Assembly: GCA_008477525.1 (NCBI GenBank)
Contig: SPDT01000002.1
Coordinates: 682,001 to 746,000 of the forward strand
Direction: 5' to 3'
Length of the DNA stretch: 64,000 bases
From: Hypomyces perniciosus
Taxonomy: Eukaryota; Ascomycota; Sordariomycetes; Hypocreales; Hypocreaceae
Each line of letters opens with the position of its first letter. The stretch's first letter is position 1. Both the position numbers and the translations under genes were made by a program. Below the pieces are notes generated by a model, which was not told the DNA's origin, ran no database searches, and saw only the letters and a list, made by a program, of their open reading frames with translations. Positions 11,087-22,444 of this stretch are shown here, in pieces.

Positions 11087-13799
11087 TTTGATGGAGTTGT
11101 GGGCAGGGCTGCCTGTTACTGAGATTATCTACAGACGAGGCTGATGGAAGTATGTTGGAGGTTCCGTTTCTGTGATGACGGTTCTCACTTCTCAGTGGAG
11201 GAACTGTGGCTAAGGCGGTGGGGCGGCGAATTAGAGAAGCTGAGGCTCTTCAACCACCCCAAATTCTCGTTCTACTACTCCGTACTAGTATCAGCATCTA
11301 CCTATGTCCTCATATCTCATATCGAGAGTCCCCATGACGGCGATAATTGAATTTGGGCATCAGAAAATTGGTGGAATTTTTTTTTCCAGAACATTTCACC
11401 TCCTTCGTTCTAAATTTAGACACGAAATGATCGACAGTTTCGCCGCACTGTCAAACCGTGTCTCATCCACGCCTTTTTGACTGCAGTCAACCTGAGACTT
11501 CTGCCACAACTCCAACAGACAGCTACTGCACCTAAGCGCCCGGGGCTGTGTCAGCTCCTTCAAGACGTGCCCGTTAGCCGCCGGCAATGCTGAACGCTTC
11601 CAACTCTCTAGGACGAGTAGCTCACAAGTGTCGGAGATATTAACACTATGGATATTATTAGCATACAGATTGAGCCGCCACTGGCGCATTGTTCCATTGG
11701 CTTTGCCGAGTAACTGAGGAGCTACGAAGTAGTACTTTGCGTATTACTTCGTAGATGGCCGAGGAGGTGCATCGTGGACAATTCTTGAGAAACACGCCTC
11801 CAAGCGGCTGTGTGTGACGAGTTTAGGATTACTGCCCTTGTGTGGTTGAGTTATACGCAGAGAGAAAGAAGTGTGCGTGGTTGCTTTGTTCATACAACCA
11901 GCTTCCACACAAATGTAAACTCTTACTTTCACGTTCATGATGGCACGAATTTCGTTTGTATCTAATACATAACAGAGCATAGTTTGTTTGGTCATCGGTT
12001 GTTAGTCCCAATGTGGTGTAACTGGGGCGTAGATCCGAAATGACGGTGTGCTTGGACTCTTGTAAATTGAAATGCCCGATTAGACGCACTCTGAAGCTCG
12101 TGACCTGGCTGGTGATGGATTGCCTTGCCGGCTGTGTCCTAGCATGGCCTTTCTGAAGAGCTGTTTAGCCAGTTGAGTGCCATGCAGATAGAATCAGCCT
12201 TTCAACGACTTGCTGTGACATCCTCACCACCAGAACAGGCTGGACTGTATGCATACATGCATGCACACTTAATTGGTTGGTTGGGTATGACACCAACACC
12301 GACCGGCATTTGTCTTATTGGTTCGTCTCGGCAACAGAAATGCAGAACGAGATTGGGCACATTGAGGCTGTTTGTTGGTCGTTGTTTGTAATATGCATGT
12401 AGATTGATCCATGGATTACCAAGCTGCATCGGGTGGCTGCCGCTGTTTCCCAAGAAATGTGACGTGGTGTCTGCTGTTTGCCTAGCCTAGTTGTTGGGTA
12501 CCTAAGTATTACTATTCGTTAGGCACAGAGAGGCAGTGTTATGATGGAGAATAAAAAAGGAGGCTCTGTCGATGCGGCTCAACAAACCCCAAGAACGAGG
12601 AGAATAAGCTTGATATTCGCCATTGTCGAAGCGAGGGTCAGGCTAGGGCAAATCTCGTCTAATTTTGATGACCTGGAAGGAGAGGGAGGGAGCGTTGAAG
12701 GGCGCGGGAGGGACCCAGGGGGCTCTTTTGCTTAGCAGCAGTTTTGGGCTGAAAAAAAACGGAGATGGGCCGTTGTTAGGAGCTTAATTGCACTTGGCTC
12801 AGGAACTTGGCTTTTTCTTACCCACTCGCTTGAGCCATGAAATGAGGGTTCAAGCCAAGGCCGACTCAGCTGATCGACACGTCCTGCAAACACAGTAACT
12901 ACTACTGCAGTAATCGTTCTGAAACAAGAAGAGCCAACAGGCAAAAAGACCTGCAGCATCTGTGGGCGGTGCAATGTCACCTCGTATTGGCCGATGCTAG
13001 TGATGTACGAAGTACGAGTATGTATGGATCTGTAACCGCCAGAGCGAGCCCCCGTCTGTGCTGTGTGTGTCGATGTCCTGTCTAAGATCCCACGCTTCGG
13101 GACTGTCGCAGGGAACTGCCGCGTTTCTCCGTGTACTCCGTACGGAGTAATAGTACTAGTTTAAAAAAAAAAAGCCACAGGAGAAAAAAATTCAATGAGA
13201 TGCTTCCATTCTTGTCTGAGGCGTATTTTAATGCGTTCTCTCGGAATCCTATCAGACGCCACGTCCAATCCTGTTGCTGCACGTAAGCAACAGCTTGGCC
13301 CCGTCTGGCACCGGCCCTGTCAGAGGAGACAAAATAAAAAAGCAAACCATCACTATTAATGCGCAGACGATTGCAGGCCTGCAGCATTCTGGAGCCACTT
13401 TGGCAGCGCTTCCGTTTCAGGCCAGGAGACCAAAATAGACCCCTGCAGCAATGGGGGCTTTGGGCCCCTGGCAGATGGAACAGAAAAAGTGATAGCGAAG
13501 AAGTGTTTTGAATAAAACTTCCAAGTTACGTTAGTGTGGGAAGAAGCATCGGGGTTAGGAGTTAGTAGTAGTCGTCAAATAGTATACGAACGGCTAACTG
13601 GGCCTATTAGTAGTATTACTAGTATTATTATTAGGCCCTGCAAATCCGTTCGGAAATGGAGTTATGGGCCCCCGCGGACGGTGAGCTTATTCAGGACAAT
13701 CATCTCCATTTCACAATTTCAGTCAGGGGACAAACCGTTTCCTTAGAAAGTACATACTACGAGGTACTTCGTACATATACCACCTAGTAGGTAATTAAT
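11087..13799. other. Gene-poor intergenic segment
   Basis: 2.7 kb with no supportable gene. It holds several TAC-3nt-GTA elements (11278, 11727-11757, 13003-13019, 13131-13152, 13751-13776 just beyond), one of them a nested TACTCCGTACGGAGTA palindrome at 13135-13150. Open frames are under 110 codons and lack splice-consistent extensions. Confidence 0.5.
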
Positions 13800-13985
13800 A
13801 TTAACCTCTGTGCCACCTCCCCGTTTCCACCTCTTTGTTTCCTTCCTTCCCTCCTTCCCACGACTCTCCTTGACGACCTCTTTTACTCTCTCCTCTCTCC
13901 TCTCTCTCCTCTCTCTTCACCCACACTCACAAACACACACAAACACAACGCTCTTCACAACGCATTGACCCCCCCAATATTCAAC
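13800..13985 (+). promoter_or_regulatory. CT-rich promoter/leader of bestrophin-like gene
   Basis: A polypyrimidine tract (13810-13925, with repeated CTCTCCTCTCT units) followed by an ACAAACACAC leader leads directly into the ATG at 13986. This arrangement is common near transcription starts of well-expressed fungal genes. Confidence 0.55.
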
Positions 13986-15407
13986 ATGGGCGAAGACGGC
14001 TCCGCCTCCTCTGGAGGAACCACTGTTGAGATAGTCACACAAGAACTGCAGCGTCCATCCCACGACGATAATAAGACGCGCTCAAGCTCCACAGTCCCGC
14101 TAGAAGAAATTCCAACACACGCCAGAATCGCGACGCCGCCTCTGGTCCAGAGACAATCGCTGGACGGAGGATATTTCTCAGGACCTCGTGATGTCTCGAG
14201 GCATTCCAAATGGCCGCTCTTCCTTCAATTGCATGGCAGCATCATGCCCAAGATGATTGTGCCTCTGTTCATGATGGCTGCTTGGTCCACCCTAATTACC
14301 GCCATTGACCAGAGAGTAACCAATCTCGGTGTCGATTCAATCCTCTTGACTGTTCTCGGTTTCGTGGTTTCGACTGGTCTTAGCTTTCGTGGTTCGACAG
14401 CCTACGAGCGTTATTCGGAGGGTCGTCGCCTATTCGCCTCGTTGGTCACATCTAGCCAGGCTCTCGGCCGAATCTTCTGGATCCATTGCAAGGACGTACC
14501 CAACCAGGAACCGCGAAGGCTGCTGCTTAAGAAGCTCGGCTCGATGAACCTGGTCGTTGCCTTTGCCTTTGCCCTCAAGCATAGCTTGCGCTTTGAACCA
14601 TACACCGCGTATCCAGATCTCGAGCATCTCGTCGGCCATCTCGACACCTTCGCCAAGGTTGCCACCGAGAACATGCCACCTAATGGTGGTGTAGGGAAGA
14701 AGAGCTTCTTCAAAAACATGGGCGAAGACCTCGGCCTCTCCTTCGCAACCAGCAACCCCCGAAAGGTCCTCAAGCGGGCATCCGAACCTCTGGGAAACCT
14801 CCCCTTGGAGATCCTGAACCACATTGCCGTCTGCGTCGACATGATGATCTCGAGCGGACAACTTACCCTCCCTATCCAACAGACTGTAGCATACAACAAC
14901 CTTACTGTTCTCAATGATGTTCTCACAGGCTGCCAACGTGTTCTCAACACCCCTCTTCCAATCGCGTTTTCCATTCTCTTCGAACAAATCACCTGGCTTT
15001 ACGTTATTCTGCTGCCCTTCCAGCTGGTCAACAAGTTGAATTGGATCAGCATCCCCGCTACCGTCGCATCGTCATACATCATCCTAGGCCTCCTCATGAT
15101 TGACAAGGAGATTGAGAATCCCTTCGGCCACGACGTTAACGATCTTCCTTTGGATCTCTACTGCGACCACATTGCCGCTGATATGGACATTATTGCTTCA
15201 TATGATAACAGAAATGCCGAGGACTTCCTTATGAGCGACATGAGCCTGCCTCTTTACCCCGTCAGTTCCGCGTCGGCCGATGTGTGGATGCAGAGAAGTG
15301 AATCGAGCCTGAAGGAGACGATCAAGACCAAGCCCAAGGTGACTTTTCAATGGAAGCGATGGAGCGGAGGCAAGCCGGGAGATGAAGAGAGCGGCAAGAT
15401 GGACTAA
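13986..15407 (+). CDS. Bestrophin-like (UPF0187/RFP-TM) chloride channel family protein
   Basis: Single-exon gene for 473 residues. Proteins of this family (bestrophins, bacterial YneE) are anion channels; location in the plasma membrane or an internal membrane is inferred. The N-terminal about 75 residues are polar and Ser/Thr-rich. Then come SKWPLFLQLHGSIMPKMIVP, a hydrophobic helix, and the family motif LSFRGSTAYERYSEGR. A long cytosolic helical region follows, then two further membrane helices (about 330-375) and the signature DKEIENPFGHDVNDLPLD with the Cys/His-containing segment YCDHIAADMD. The start MGEDGSAS is the first ATG after the leader. Antisense frames of 185-193 codons inside are shadows. 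Confidence 0.9.
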   Translation: MGEDGSASSGGTTVEIVTQELQRPSHDDNKTRSSSTVPLEEIPTHARIATPPLVQRQSLDGGYFSGPRDVSRHSKWPLFLQLHGSIMPKMIVPLFMMAAWSTLITAIDQRVTNLGVDSILLTVLGFVVSTGLSFRGSTAYERYSEGRRLFASLVTSSQALGRIFWIHCKDVPNQEPRRLLLKKLGSMNLVVAFAFALKHSLRFEPYTAYPDLEHLVGHLDTFAKVATENMPPNGGVGKKSFFKNMGEDLGLSFATSNPRKVLKRASEPLGNLPLEILNHIAVCVDMMISSGQLTLPIQQTVAYNNLTVLNDVLTGCQRVLNTPLPIAFSILFEQITWLYVILLPFQLVNKLNWISIPATVASSYIILGLLMIDKEIENPFGHDVNDLPLDLYCDHIAADMDIIASYDNRNAEDFLMSDMSLPLYPVSSASADVWMQRSESSLKETIKTKPKVTFQWKRWSGGKPGDEESGKMD

Positions 15408-16005
15408 ACAAGCAAGAACATTTGTGAGAACATACTAAACTTGTTGTGGATCAAGGCGCACATGGGTTGATATTTTTGGAGGGAGTATTTTTTTTTTCTT
15501 CTCACTCCTACTCTAGACTGTCTCAAGCATTCATAGGTTGTTCAAAAGGGAACTATTCGGCATTTCAGCGGCGCAAAGTTTGGCTTAGGCCGGGAATGGC
15601 GAGGAAATGGGTTTTTCTCGCCAGTTTGATCTTTAATAAAGCCATTTTACCTATCCTGACTCGAGATTTCATCAGATAGTGACGAAGCATGGGGTGTGTC
15701 TGAACGGTGTGAGAATTGGTGCAGTCCTATTAGTACCTACTATTAATCAACCTGATGGCAACGCAACTTTATATCCTCTTCCAACAGCTTCCTCACTGGA
15801 CCATTAAACATGTGATTATTTTCTCCGTTTGGGATGACTAAATTTATAACAGAAAACCTCCATCCTTGCCTTTCCCTTGATGACGTCCTCTCCCCTTGTC
15901 ACATCTCTTCATAGCCTCATACATTCTTGTTTTCATATTGAACCCATAAAATGGTTTCAAAGTTTAGTCCACCGTGCCCTCTCCATCTTTCTTTTTGATG
16001 ACATG
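15408..16005. other. Intergenic between two convergent genes
   Basis: Holds the 3' ends of the bestrophin-like gene and of the minus-strand GPI protein gene. A possible AATAAAG cleavage signal lies near 15635. No gene is seen. Confidence 0.5.
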
Positions 16006-16659
16006 TTAAATGAGAAGTGCTACACCACCGACAAGCAATCCCCCGAGAATACCAAACGAAAGACCGTTGGCCGGAGCAGCATTCGGGGGGACAACAGGCC
16101 CACCCGTAGACCCACCAGACGGCGCCGTTCCTGTTCCCGTTCCTGTTCCCGTTTCTGTGCCGGTGCCGATTCCTGTGCCGGTGCCGGTTCCGGTGCCGGT
16201 AGGATAACTCGTTGTCGTTCCGGGAGCAGACCCCGAAGTAACTTCATTCTGCTGGCTCGGCGTGATTGGATACGGCGGCGAGGGCCGATACGTTGGCGTC
16301 GGGTAGAACTGCTCTGCAAGAGACGACTCATGCCCCAACAAATTCGTTACTGTCGTCGCGGGCTGCACGGGAATGGTGTTGGTCACCGCACCCCCGGGGC
16401 CCTGGCAGGTCTCGCCCTCGGGGCAGCATCCGTACTGGTTGTTGGAGCCGAGCACGCAGTTCGTCCCGCTGGGGCAGCCGCCAGAGTTGTCGGGACAGCA
16501 TACGTCGCCTGGGTCGATGCAGACGGCGCCGCAGACTTTGCGGTTTGCACTGGCGCAGTCGATGGGCGGGGATTGGCGGCGGACGGGCATAGGACCCGGT
16601 TGATGGAGGGCGAGGACGCCGGTGATGGAGAGGGTGACGAGGGGGATGAGTCTGAGCAT
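16006..16659 (-). CDS. GPI-anchored, granulin-like Cys-rich cell-wall protein
   Basis: Predicted secreted, GPI-anchored protein of 217 residues, single exon. A signal peptide covers about residues 1-18 (LIPLVTLSITGVLALHQ). Residues about 34-85 form a compact Cys-rich module with paired CC motifs (VCGAVCIDPGDVCCPD, GCCPEGETC), resembling granulin/chitin-binding-like folds of fungal wall proteins. A Thr/Ser/Pro-rich stalk follows with a Gly-Thr dipeptide run (residues about 160-185), coded by a GC-rich minisatellite. The C-terminus is a hydrophobic GPI signal (GILGGLLVGGVALLI) preceded by small residues. No enzymatic function can be assigned. An extension of the open frame upstream to 16950 is ignored because a signal peptide begins at 16659 and a TATA-like box precedes it. 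Confidence 0.82.
   Translation of the reverse strand: MLRLIPLVTLSITGVLALHQPGPMPVRRQSPPIDCASANRKVCGAVCIDPGDVCCPDNSGGCPSGTNCVLGSNNQYGCCPEGETCQGPGGAVTNTIPVQPATTVTNLLGHESSLAEQFYPTPTYRPSPPYPITPSQQNEVTSGSAPGTTTSYPTGTGTGTGTGIGTGTETGTGTGTGTAPSGGSTGGPVVPPNAAPANGLSFGILGGLLVGGVALLI
16128..16202. repeat. GC-rich coding minisatellite (Gly-Thr run)
   Basis: Degenerate six-base units (CCGGTG/CCTGTT/CCCGTT type on the plus strand) encode an alternating Gly-Thr stalk of the GPI protein. Such tracts usually vary in length among strains. Confidence 0.8.
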
Positions 16660-16679
16660 TTTCAAGGCTGGGGCGGGAG

Positions 16680-16733
16680 CGAGTGTGTGTGTTTGTTTGT
16701 TTTGGTTTGTTTGTTTGTTTGCCTGTTTTATAA
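16680..16733 (-). promoter_or_regulatory. TATA-like box and AAAC-rich leader of the GPI protein gene
   Basis: TATAAAA (minus strand) at 16726-16732 lies about 70 bp before the ATG at 16659. The leader between them is a run of CAAA/ACAAAC units, expected to be unstructured. Confidence 0.5.
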
Positions 16734-19011
16734 ACGAATGGCTTTGGTTATATCGAGGTAGTATACACACAGAGGTGAATGGGAAGCGTGGGAGCGACTG
16801 TTGTTGAATGACCACTCCGAGTGATGATTTATACGAGCCTGGTGTGACGACCGTCTTATATACCTCCTTGCCAACGGCCTTCAACACAGCCGCCAAGCCA
16901 TCATGACCCCCGACCCATCCAACACGAGCATCCAGAGCAGCGCCATGCATCCCTCTGGCTCACTGTGCTCCCACCAAATCGCGAATAAATGGACAAGCCA
17001 GCGCCACAAAGGCCTCAGCTGAAGTCGCCGAACCCAGCCCTCACGGGCGGCGGCGAAGCAAAGAGCCGCGAGGGCACACCGCGGGCTATTTTAAATCCCA
17101 CGAGCACCAAAGAGAAACGGGGATACCATTGGAAGCTTAAACAGCCTTTTTTCCCTTTCACGAGGTTGAAGTGCTGGCAAACGGGAGGTGTCTGTCCAAT
17201 AGGGGCGGTAGTGACGTTGATGCGGCGCTGGATAGGACGCGTAATAGCGTGGCCGCGTATTAGGTCTCGGAAGGGGGAAAGTCAAGGCGGATTGGACGAG
17301 GCGTCGGCTTGGATGTGGTTTTTTTTTTTAGAACGCCGTGTTCATACTTTAAGAGAGGAGCATGCAGTGGTGGCTTGGATAGTTGTGTGTAAGGTGTAAG
17401 CCAGGCATTTGATTCGGGATCTCGGTCCCGTGTATCGCTGGCTGGGTATCTTTCGGAGGCTCGGAGGCTGCGAGGCCTGTGGTTAGGCTAGAAAAATAGG
17501 GTAGATATGCATAAAAGACATGGAGCGTGGACGGCTGTGAATAGATTCATTCGGGGCCTCTGTGGGCTGGCTGGATGTCCAGATGGCTGAGAGTCGCGAT
17601 GCGCTGGGCTACCGACGAGCCGATGGCTTCTTGATTTGTTGATATGCGCTCCGCCATCATGCGGGCAGCTCCCTATCTGGAAGACGGCATCTCATAAACA
17701 GCACAAGCGTTGCCGCAATATATGTACGGAGTATATAGACAGACGATATTGTCCAAGTTTTTATGTGTCATTCATCCCGGACCTGCATACTTCAGCTGGG
17801 CGGGACAAACGAGGCCAAAGGTCTCACATCTCCGTGTCGTCGCATTGAGGGAACTACTACTACAAAGAACGATGATGATGATACGATATTTAGCCAGCGA
17901 TTATTCTGTAATGTGAATACGAAGTACGAATTCGCAAGTGTGAGGCTGGATTCCATCACCGGGCATTAACGTCATCACAAGACGATATGCCCCCGGGTGG
18001 ATTCGTCTGTTTGTGTGATCCGATTCGTCATGGCGAGCTTCACTTATGTCATGTTCCACAGGTGAAAGCTCTGGCATACGAGTCACCGTGAATACTCTGA
18101 CGACAACACGGAATGCCAAGCAGTGACCAAGATAATGAACTGCCACATTTCACATCTCCGGGAAATAGACCACAACACAAGAGCTATCTGATGCCGTCTT
18201 ATTCAGCACACAAACATTGCCACTGGGCCCGGGTGACTGCATATACCACCACTCATCATACACTCTCTATCCATAAAACCAACATCGAACCCGCCTGAAT
18301 GCTCGTTCCACAGCTTCCATGTCCAGTTGTGGCTGACCAAAGTGTTGGGCACGCAACGCAATATCATCGTTGACTCATTGTTGGATGACTGTTGGATGAC
18401 TGCTGCTGTGCGAGGGGACTAAGCTCCGTCATCTGACCGGGCAATAACGTATGGCGAAATGCAAGTGGCAGGACTGCAGCTCTTTGACGTTTTTGTTCAT
18501 CCGAGTGTTCTCAAAATGGGTAGACTCGGCGTATTTCCAAGATATCTTGTGATTCAAGGCGATGACCTTTGCTCCGATCGAGTCCGCTTACACCGAAAAT
18601 CGGGCTTGAGATGTTATAAATAACAATCAGAGGTCAAGGAAGAATGCTTGATCTAATCCGGCTTGACATCGCAGTGTAGAAAAGGAACATCAAGGCAGCT
18701 GTGATGGATCGAGTGGTGACTCTGTCTACAGGCAACCATTTCATCCCCGGATGACTGTATCATTCTGAAAGTAATAATTCTGGCCTTGCAAGCGTATGCA
18801 TTAATTCATTAACTAATTACTCATAAGGATTGACTGTACCGCTGATGGTGATGCTGAAAAGGATCGTGACCTCATGCCCTGGAACCAAGTTGCCCCCCAA
18901 TGCCCGATATTAATATATGCCGTGTATCATTCTCATGTATCCATCCGTGCCATCCTGTCCCAGAAACTCCGAAGAAATGAATGTGGATTGACTTGCGAGC
19001 GCAGCCATGCT
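16734..19011. other. Gene-poor intergenic segment
   Basis: 2.3 kb without a supportable gene. TAC-3nt-GTA elements occur near 17723 and 17919. A tandem duplication of an 11-mer (GTTGGATGACT) lies at about 18381-18402. Open frames here are short and featureless. Confidence 0.5.
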
Positions 19012-19445
19012 TTACTCCTTGTAGGCGCAGTGCACGGAGAAGGATTTCCACTCATCCACAGCACTGGCGCACTGCCCGATATCGAGAACGGTGCCAGTGT
19101 TGGCGCCGCAGTTGTCGCCAGGGTAAACCGTCACTGAAATGGAGGTCAGCTACCGTCGCCACTTTACACATGTACACACACAGAGAGAGGGGAGAACTTA
19201 CGGGTGTAGCCGCTGATGATGTTTGTCAGGCTGAGGGACTTGACGGTGTCTCCATTGAAGCCGCTGTGGCACTCGTTGTTCTTGAAATCATCATCAATGA
19301 TGGTCCATACGCCGAGGTTGGAGTCGTGGCAGCCCTGGGCTCCGAAGACGCGGAAGTCGCCCACGTACATGGTTCGGGGGATGACGAGGGCGTTGGAGCC
19401 GGTGATGAGAGCGGCAACAGTGGAGAGGAGAGTGATGAAGTGCAT
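19012..19445 (-). CDS. Small secreted cysteine-containing protein (effector-like)
   Basis: 121-residue secreted protein. Exon 1 is 19202-19445, exon 2 is 19012-19133, and the 68-nt intron 19134-19201 (GTAAGT...TTTCAG) is phase 1. A signal peptide covers about residues 1-19 (HFITLLSTVAALITGSNA). The mature part has Cys39, Cys59, Cys90, Cys103 and Cys117, and motifs VFGAQGCHDSNLGVW, VKSLSLTNI, YPGDNCG and WKSFSVHC. I recognise this layout from families of small secreted proteins found in many ascomycetes, with no known biochemical role. An odd number of cysteines leaves one unpaired or suggests dimerisation. It sits alone in a gene-poor segment. Confidence 0.85.
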
Positions 19446-19509
19446 GTCGGCGGTTTGAATGTGACTTGAGGTGGTCGTGGATGATCTGAGGTGGACGGAT
19501 GGGGTGGAG

Positions 19510-19521
19510 GAGGTGTTTATA
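19510..19521 (-). promoter_or_regulatory. TATA-like box of small secreted protein gene
   Basis: TATAAA on the minus strand at 19516-19521, about 71 bp before the ATG at 19445. Confidence 0.45.
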
Positions 19522-21580
19522 TGCGTTGCTTGTCTTGGTAGAATGACTTGGATGACGATGTCCGAGCCGTTTTCTGTCGATGCGGGTTCAAGCCCAGCTC
19601 TTTATATCCGTCTCGACGATACACAAGGCCCTCGAACAGGAAACGAACTGCAGCGATCAGGCGGTCAATTACGAAAACATCCAACAGCCGTATACGAGGC
19701 AGAGGCGAAAGTTCCAAGTGGAGCGGAATATTTATGGCACGCAGGATGTTAGCAGCATGCTGCAGTGTTCCGTTCCTCCCAGATACGACCATGTCGATTC
19801 ACACGGGAATGTCTTTCTTTCTTTAGGTAGCAGCGGTAATAGTCGGTTTGCAGGAAGAAAAGGCCGGACTCGGACGATCAGCCGTGCGGAGAAGAGCCCA
19901 TTACTCGTACGGAGGAATAACTAGCATCTAGAAGCGGGCCAAGTTCGTACGATAAACTTGCGCGTGACGACGCACGTCCTTGGAGCCTTTTCGTTCCGGG
20001 CTTGAAGATCGCTGATCTCATGCATGGGCCAATTTTTTTGTAAAAAAAAAATAACGAGGCTGGCAGATATTATGCACAGGTGCATATTGATTCACCTGTT
20101 GGCCCGGTGGCAACCGGATCTCTATCCTGATTGCAATGAGGACGTGCCACATAGCGAGACCTGCTCAACATCGTCACCAGACGCTTGTCCAAGGCTACAG
20201 AGTCATAAGCATCCACGCGTAAGCCTTTGTGGTACTATACAAACTACGTTGTGCAACGCCTTGAACGTCTTCGGTGGGAGATGAGCAAAGAATAAATGTT
20301 GCTCAAGACTTGCTGGATTCGGTGTTGCCGTCTTCGGATTCGGATACATCCGCCACGACGCTTTTGTGCAACACCAGCCATGGCCCGACTGCAAGGGAGA
20401 GAGAGTTCTTCCTCGTCTCAGCCAGACGAGGCTCGTAAACGGACTTTATCGCCTTCGACCTAATGTGGCCATGACTTGCGGATACGAGGGCTTTCTGATC
20501 TGCATGGCCAAACGTTGGACGGATGGACGGGTACGTTTTTGTTGGGTCGGCTCACCAGGGAGATACCATTACATCATGGGATCCATACAAACAGCCCTTA
20601 CGAAGTAGACTGACTACGAAGTAATACTGTGGGAAGTCTTTGAACTGCGCGGGGGGTTACGATGCAACCTCAACCATGGATTTGAGAGCCGGTTCAGCCG
20701 CAGAGGGCATCGAGAAGCAAGACAAAGCTCCGTCACATCCGCAGGGGTGAAGGAGGAGAGGCCCAACAGAAATTCGGACATTGATAACACAGCAGCAAGA
20801 AACAATGCCTTGAATGCTCTGCTCTACTGAAAAGAAAGGAAACAGAAAAGAAAAGCCATCTCCCTTTCCCCTTTGAAGCTATGGTAATGTTGCTGTCGAC
20901 GACTACGAAGTAGCAAGCTGCATTTCGTCATATCGCCAAGCACGAGTGGCGGCTGCGTGGCTTTGCTTTTGAACTGCCGGGTTACATCCATATTACTCAA
21001 GCTAAAACCGCTAATACCGAGATGAAATAGTGCAGTTTACCCCGTGGGAAGGATGCTAAATATAGCCTCCATATCATCTCTGCTTTGTGTGCACATTTTT
21101 TGTTTGATAAAGGCATCTTTTTCTTTTCCGTGTGCAAAGAGCGTGGTTTTCTCCTGTCCGGATAACCACCTGCTTAGAAAAAATGGTTCAGGAACGGTTT
21201 GTTAAAGTGTCTTGCTCCCTTGTCTTGGATTCCTTTGTGGTGGCTCTTGGGCGCAGCTCTCTTCTTGATCTTGAAGAGAACAATGTTCAATTCTTTGCAA
21301 CAAAGTCACCGAACAATCAAGTGACGGCCTTGAAAACACAATGAACACAATGAACTCAATCACTGCAAATCCACAATGAATTCATGATTCAACGTACTGA
21401 ACATCCATCATGGCCACGGTATATAGCTGTCCGTAGGTCGTCTCCAAATCTCCAGCATCACACAATTTCCCATCGGCATTTGACAGACTACACCACCACA
21501 AGACACATTTTGCACACAGCAGCACGATAAACTACATTTCCACACAATCACTGCCCTGTACCACCCATACATATTCCACG
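19522..21580. other. Gene-poor intergenic segment
   Basis: 2 kb with no supportable gene. TAC-3nt-GTA elements lie near 20597, 20613 and 20904. The last 150 bp before 21581 (CACA-rich) is the likely leader of the acidic orphan gene. Confidence 0.5.
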
Positions 21581-22444
21581 ATGGATTGCGACACATCATT
21601 GCCCAACAGCCCCGTGCCCACTGATGAAGAGCTGCAACGAATCCTCCAGCTCATTAACGACCAAGTAGACGCGGCAGAGCATTTAGATAGAGGCGTGCAT
21701 GATGGTTATGTCTTTGACTGGGCAGAGGATGGTGAAGATAATGAAGATGACGAAGACGGCTCTAGTTCTTCCACTGACCCATTTGACTTTGACGATTCCA
21801 CGACTTGCGTCGACTCTGATGAGGAATACGATTCAGACAACGAATCCATCGACTCTGGAGAAACAGACATGATGGATCCAGAGGTTGAGCAAGAGCTCGA
21901 GACGAATCATATTATCCTAGCTATGAACGGCCCCTCGGTTTCTCTCAACGCCCGAACGGCCACCCGACCCCGGACATTCATGCGCGAAATCTACGGCCTT
22001 GGCTTCGACAACTTAGATAGATTCCTAGACTTTGTCCACCGTCGCGAGATTCGTGCCATCTTCCAGGAACTCTGGGGCGACTTCCTCTCCCGCATGCCTC
22101 CGACGTGGGAACTCCCCACGGGACATGATCGATACAGGTGCCTCAGCAACGGCATTCGTCAGTGCTGGGCAAATCCCGGGAACCAACACCAGGCCGAGAA
22201 CCCGGATAAGACAAACTGGCACTTGAATGACCACATGATGCGGTTTGCTATGCAGCTCGGGCCTCTGTGTAACGGTGCGATGATGGGGCTGTCAAATAAT
22301 CGGCATAGCATTCTTTGGGCGTGGGCTGCGATGGAACTGGTGAGGGTGTTGAGGAGGATGCAGAAGGGCTTTTCGGGGAGGAGTTTGTACCTGCAGGCTG
22401 TGAGGGCGAGGCGAGAGGGGAGGACTGTTCGATGGGCGGTTTAA
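21581..22444 (+). CDS. Acidic orphan protein
   Basis: Single-exon gene for 287 residues that I do not recognise. Residues about 45-110 are strongly acidic with Asp/Glu/Ser runs (DGEDNEDDEDGSSSSTDPFD). The second half is globular: motifs are FMREIYGLGFDNLDRFLDFV, REIRAIFQELWGDFLSRMPP, CLSNGIRQCW and WAWAAMELVRVLRRMQKG. There is no signal peptide or membrane segment. The C-terminus is basic (RARREGRTVRW). The codon use and long uninterrupted frame support a real gene. Nuclear location is plausible from the acidic and basic patches but only inferred. Confidence 0.7.
   Translation: MDCDTSLPNSPVPTDEELQRILQLINDQVDAAEHLDRGVHDGYVFDWAEDGEDNEDDEDGSSSSTDPFDFDDSTTCVDSDEEYDSDNESIDSGETDMMDPEVEQELETNHIILAMNGPSVSLNARTATRPRTFMREIYGLGFDNLDRFLDFVHRREIRAIFQELWGDFLSRMPPTWELPTGHDRYRCLSNGIRQCWANPGNQHQAENPDKTNWHLNDHMMRFAMQLGPLCNGAMMGLSNNRHSILWAWAAMELVRVLRRMQKGFSGRSLYLQAVRARREGRTVRWAV

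Noticed and set aside
12838..12870. GGTTCAAGCC resembling a tRNA B box
   Set aside because: The 50 bases upstream have no A box and no paired acceptor stem.
14411..14992. Two antisense frames of 185-193 codons inside the bestrophin-like gene
   Set aside because: Shadows of a conserved coding region; no domain or start context.
15877..16761. 294-codon plus-strand frame opposite the GPI protein
   Set aside because: Arg-rich translation of the reverse of the Cys-rich module and GT minisatellite; no homology expected.
16660..16950. 97-residue upstream extension of the GPI protein frame
   Set aside because: A clear signal peptide starts at 16659 and a TATA-like box lies inside the extension, so the extension is leader and promoter.
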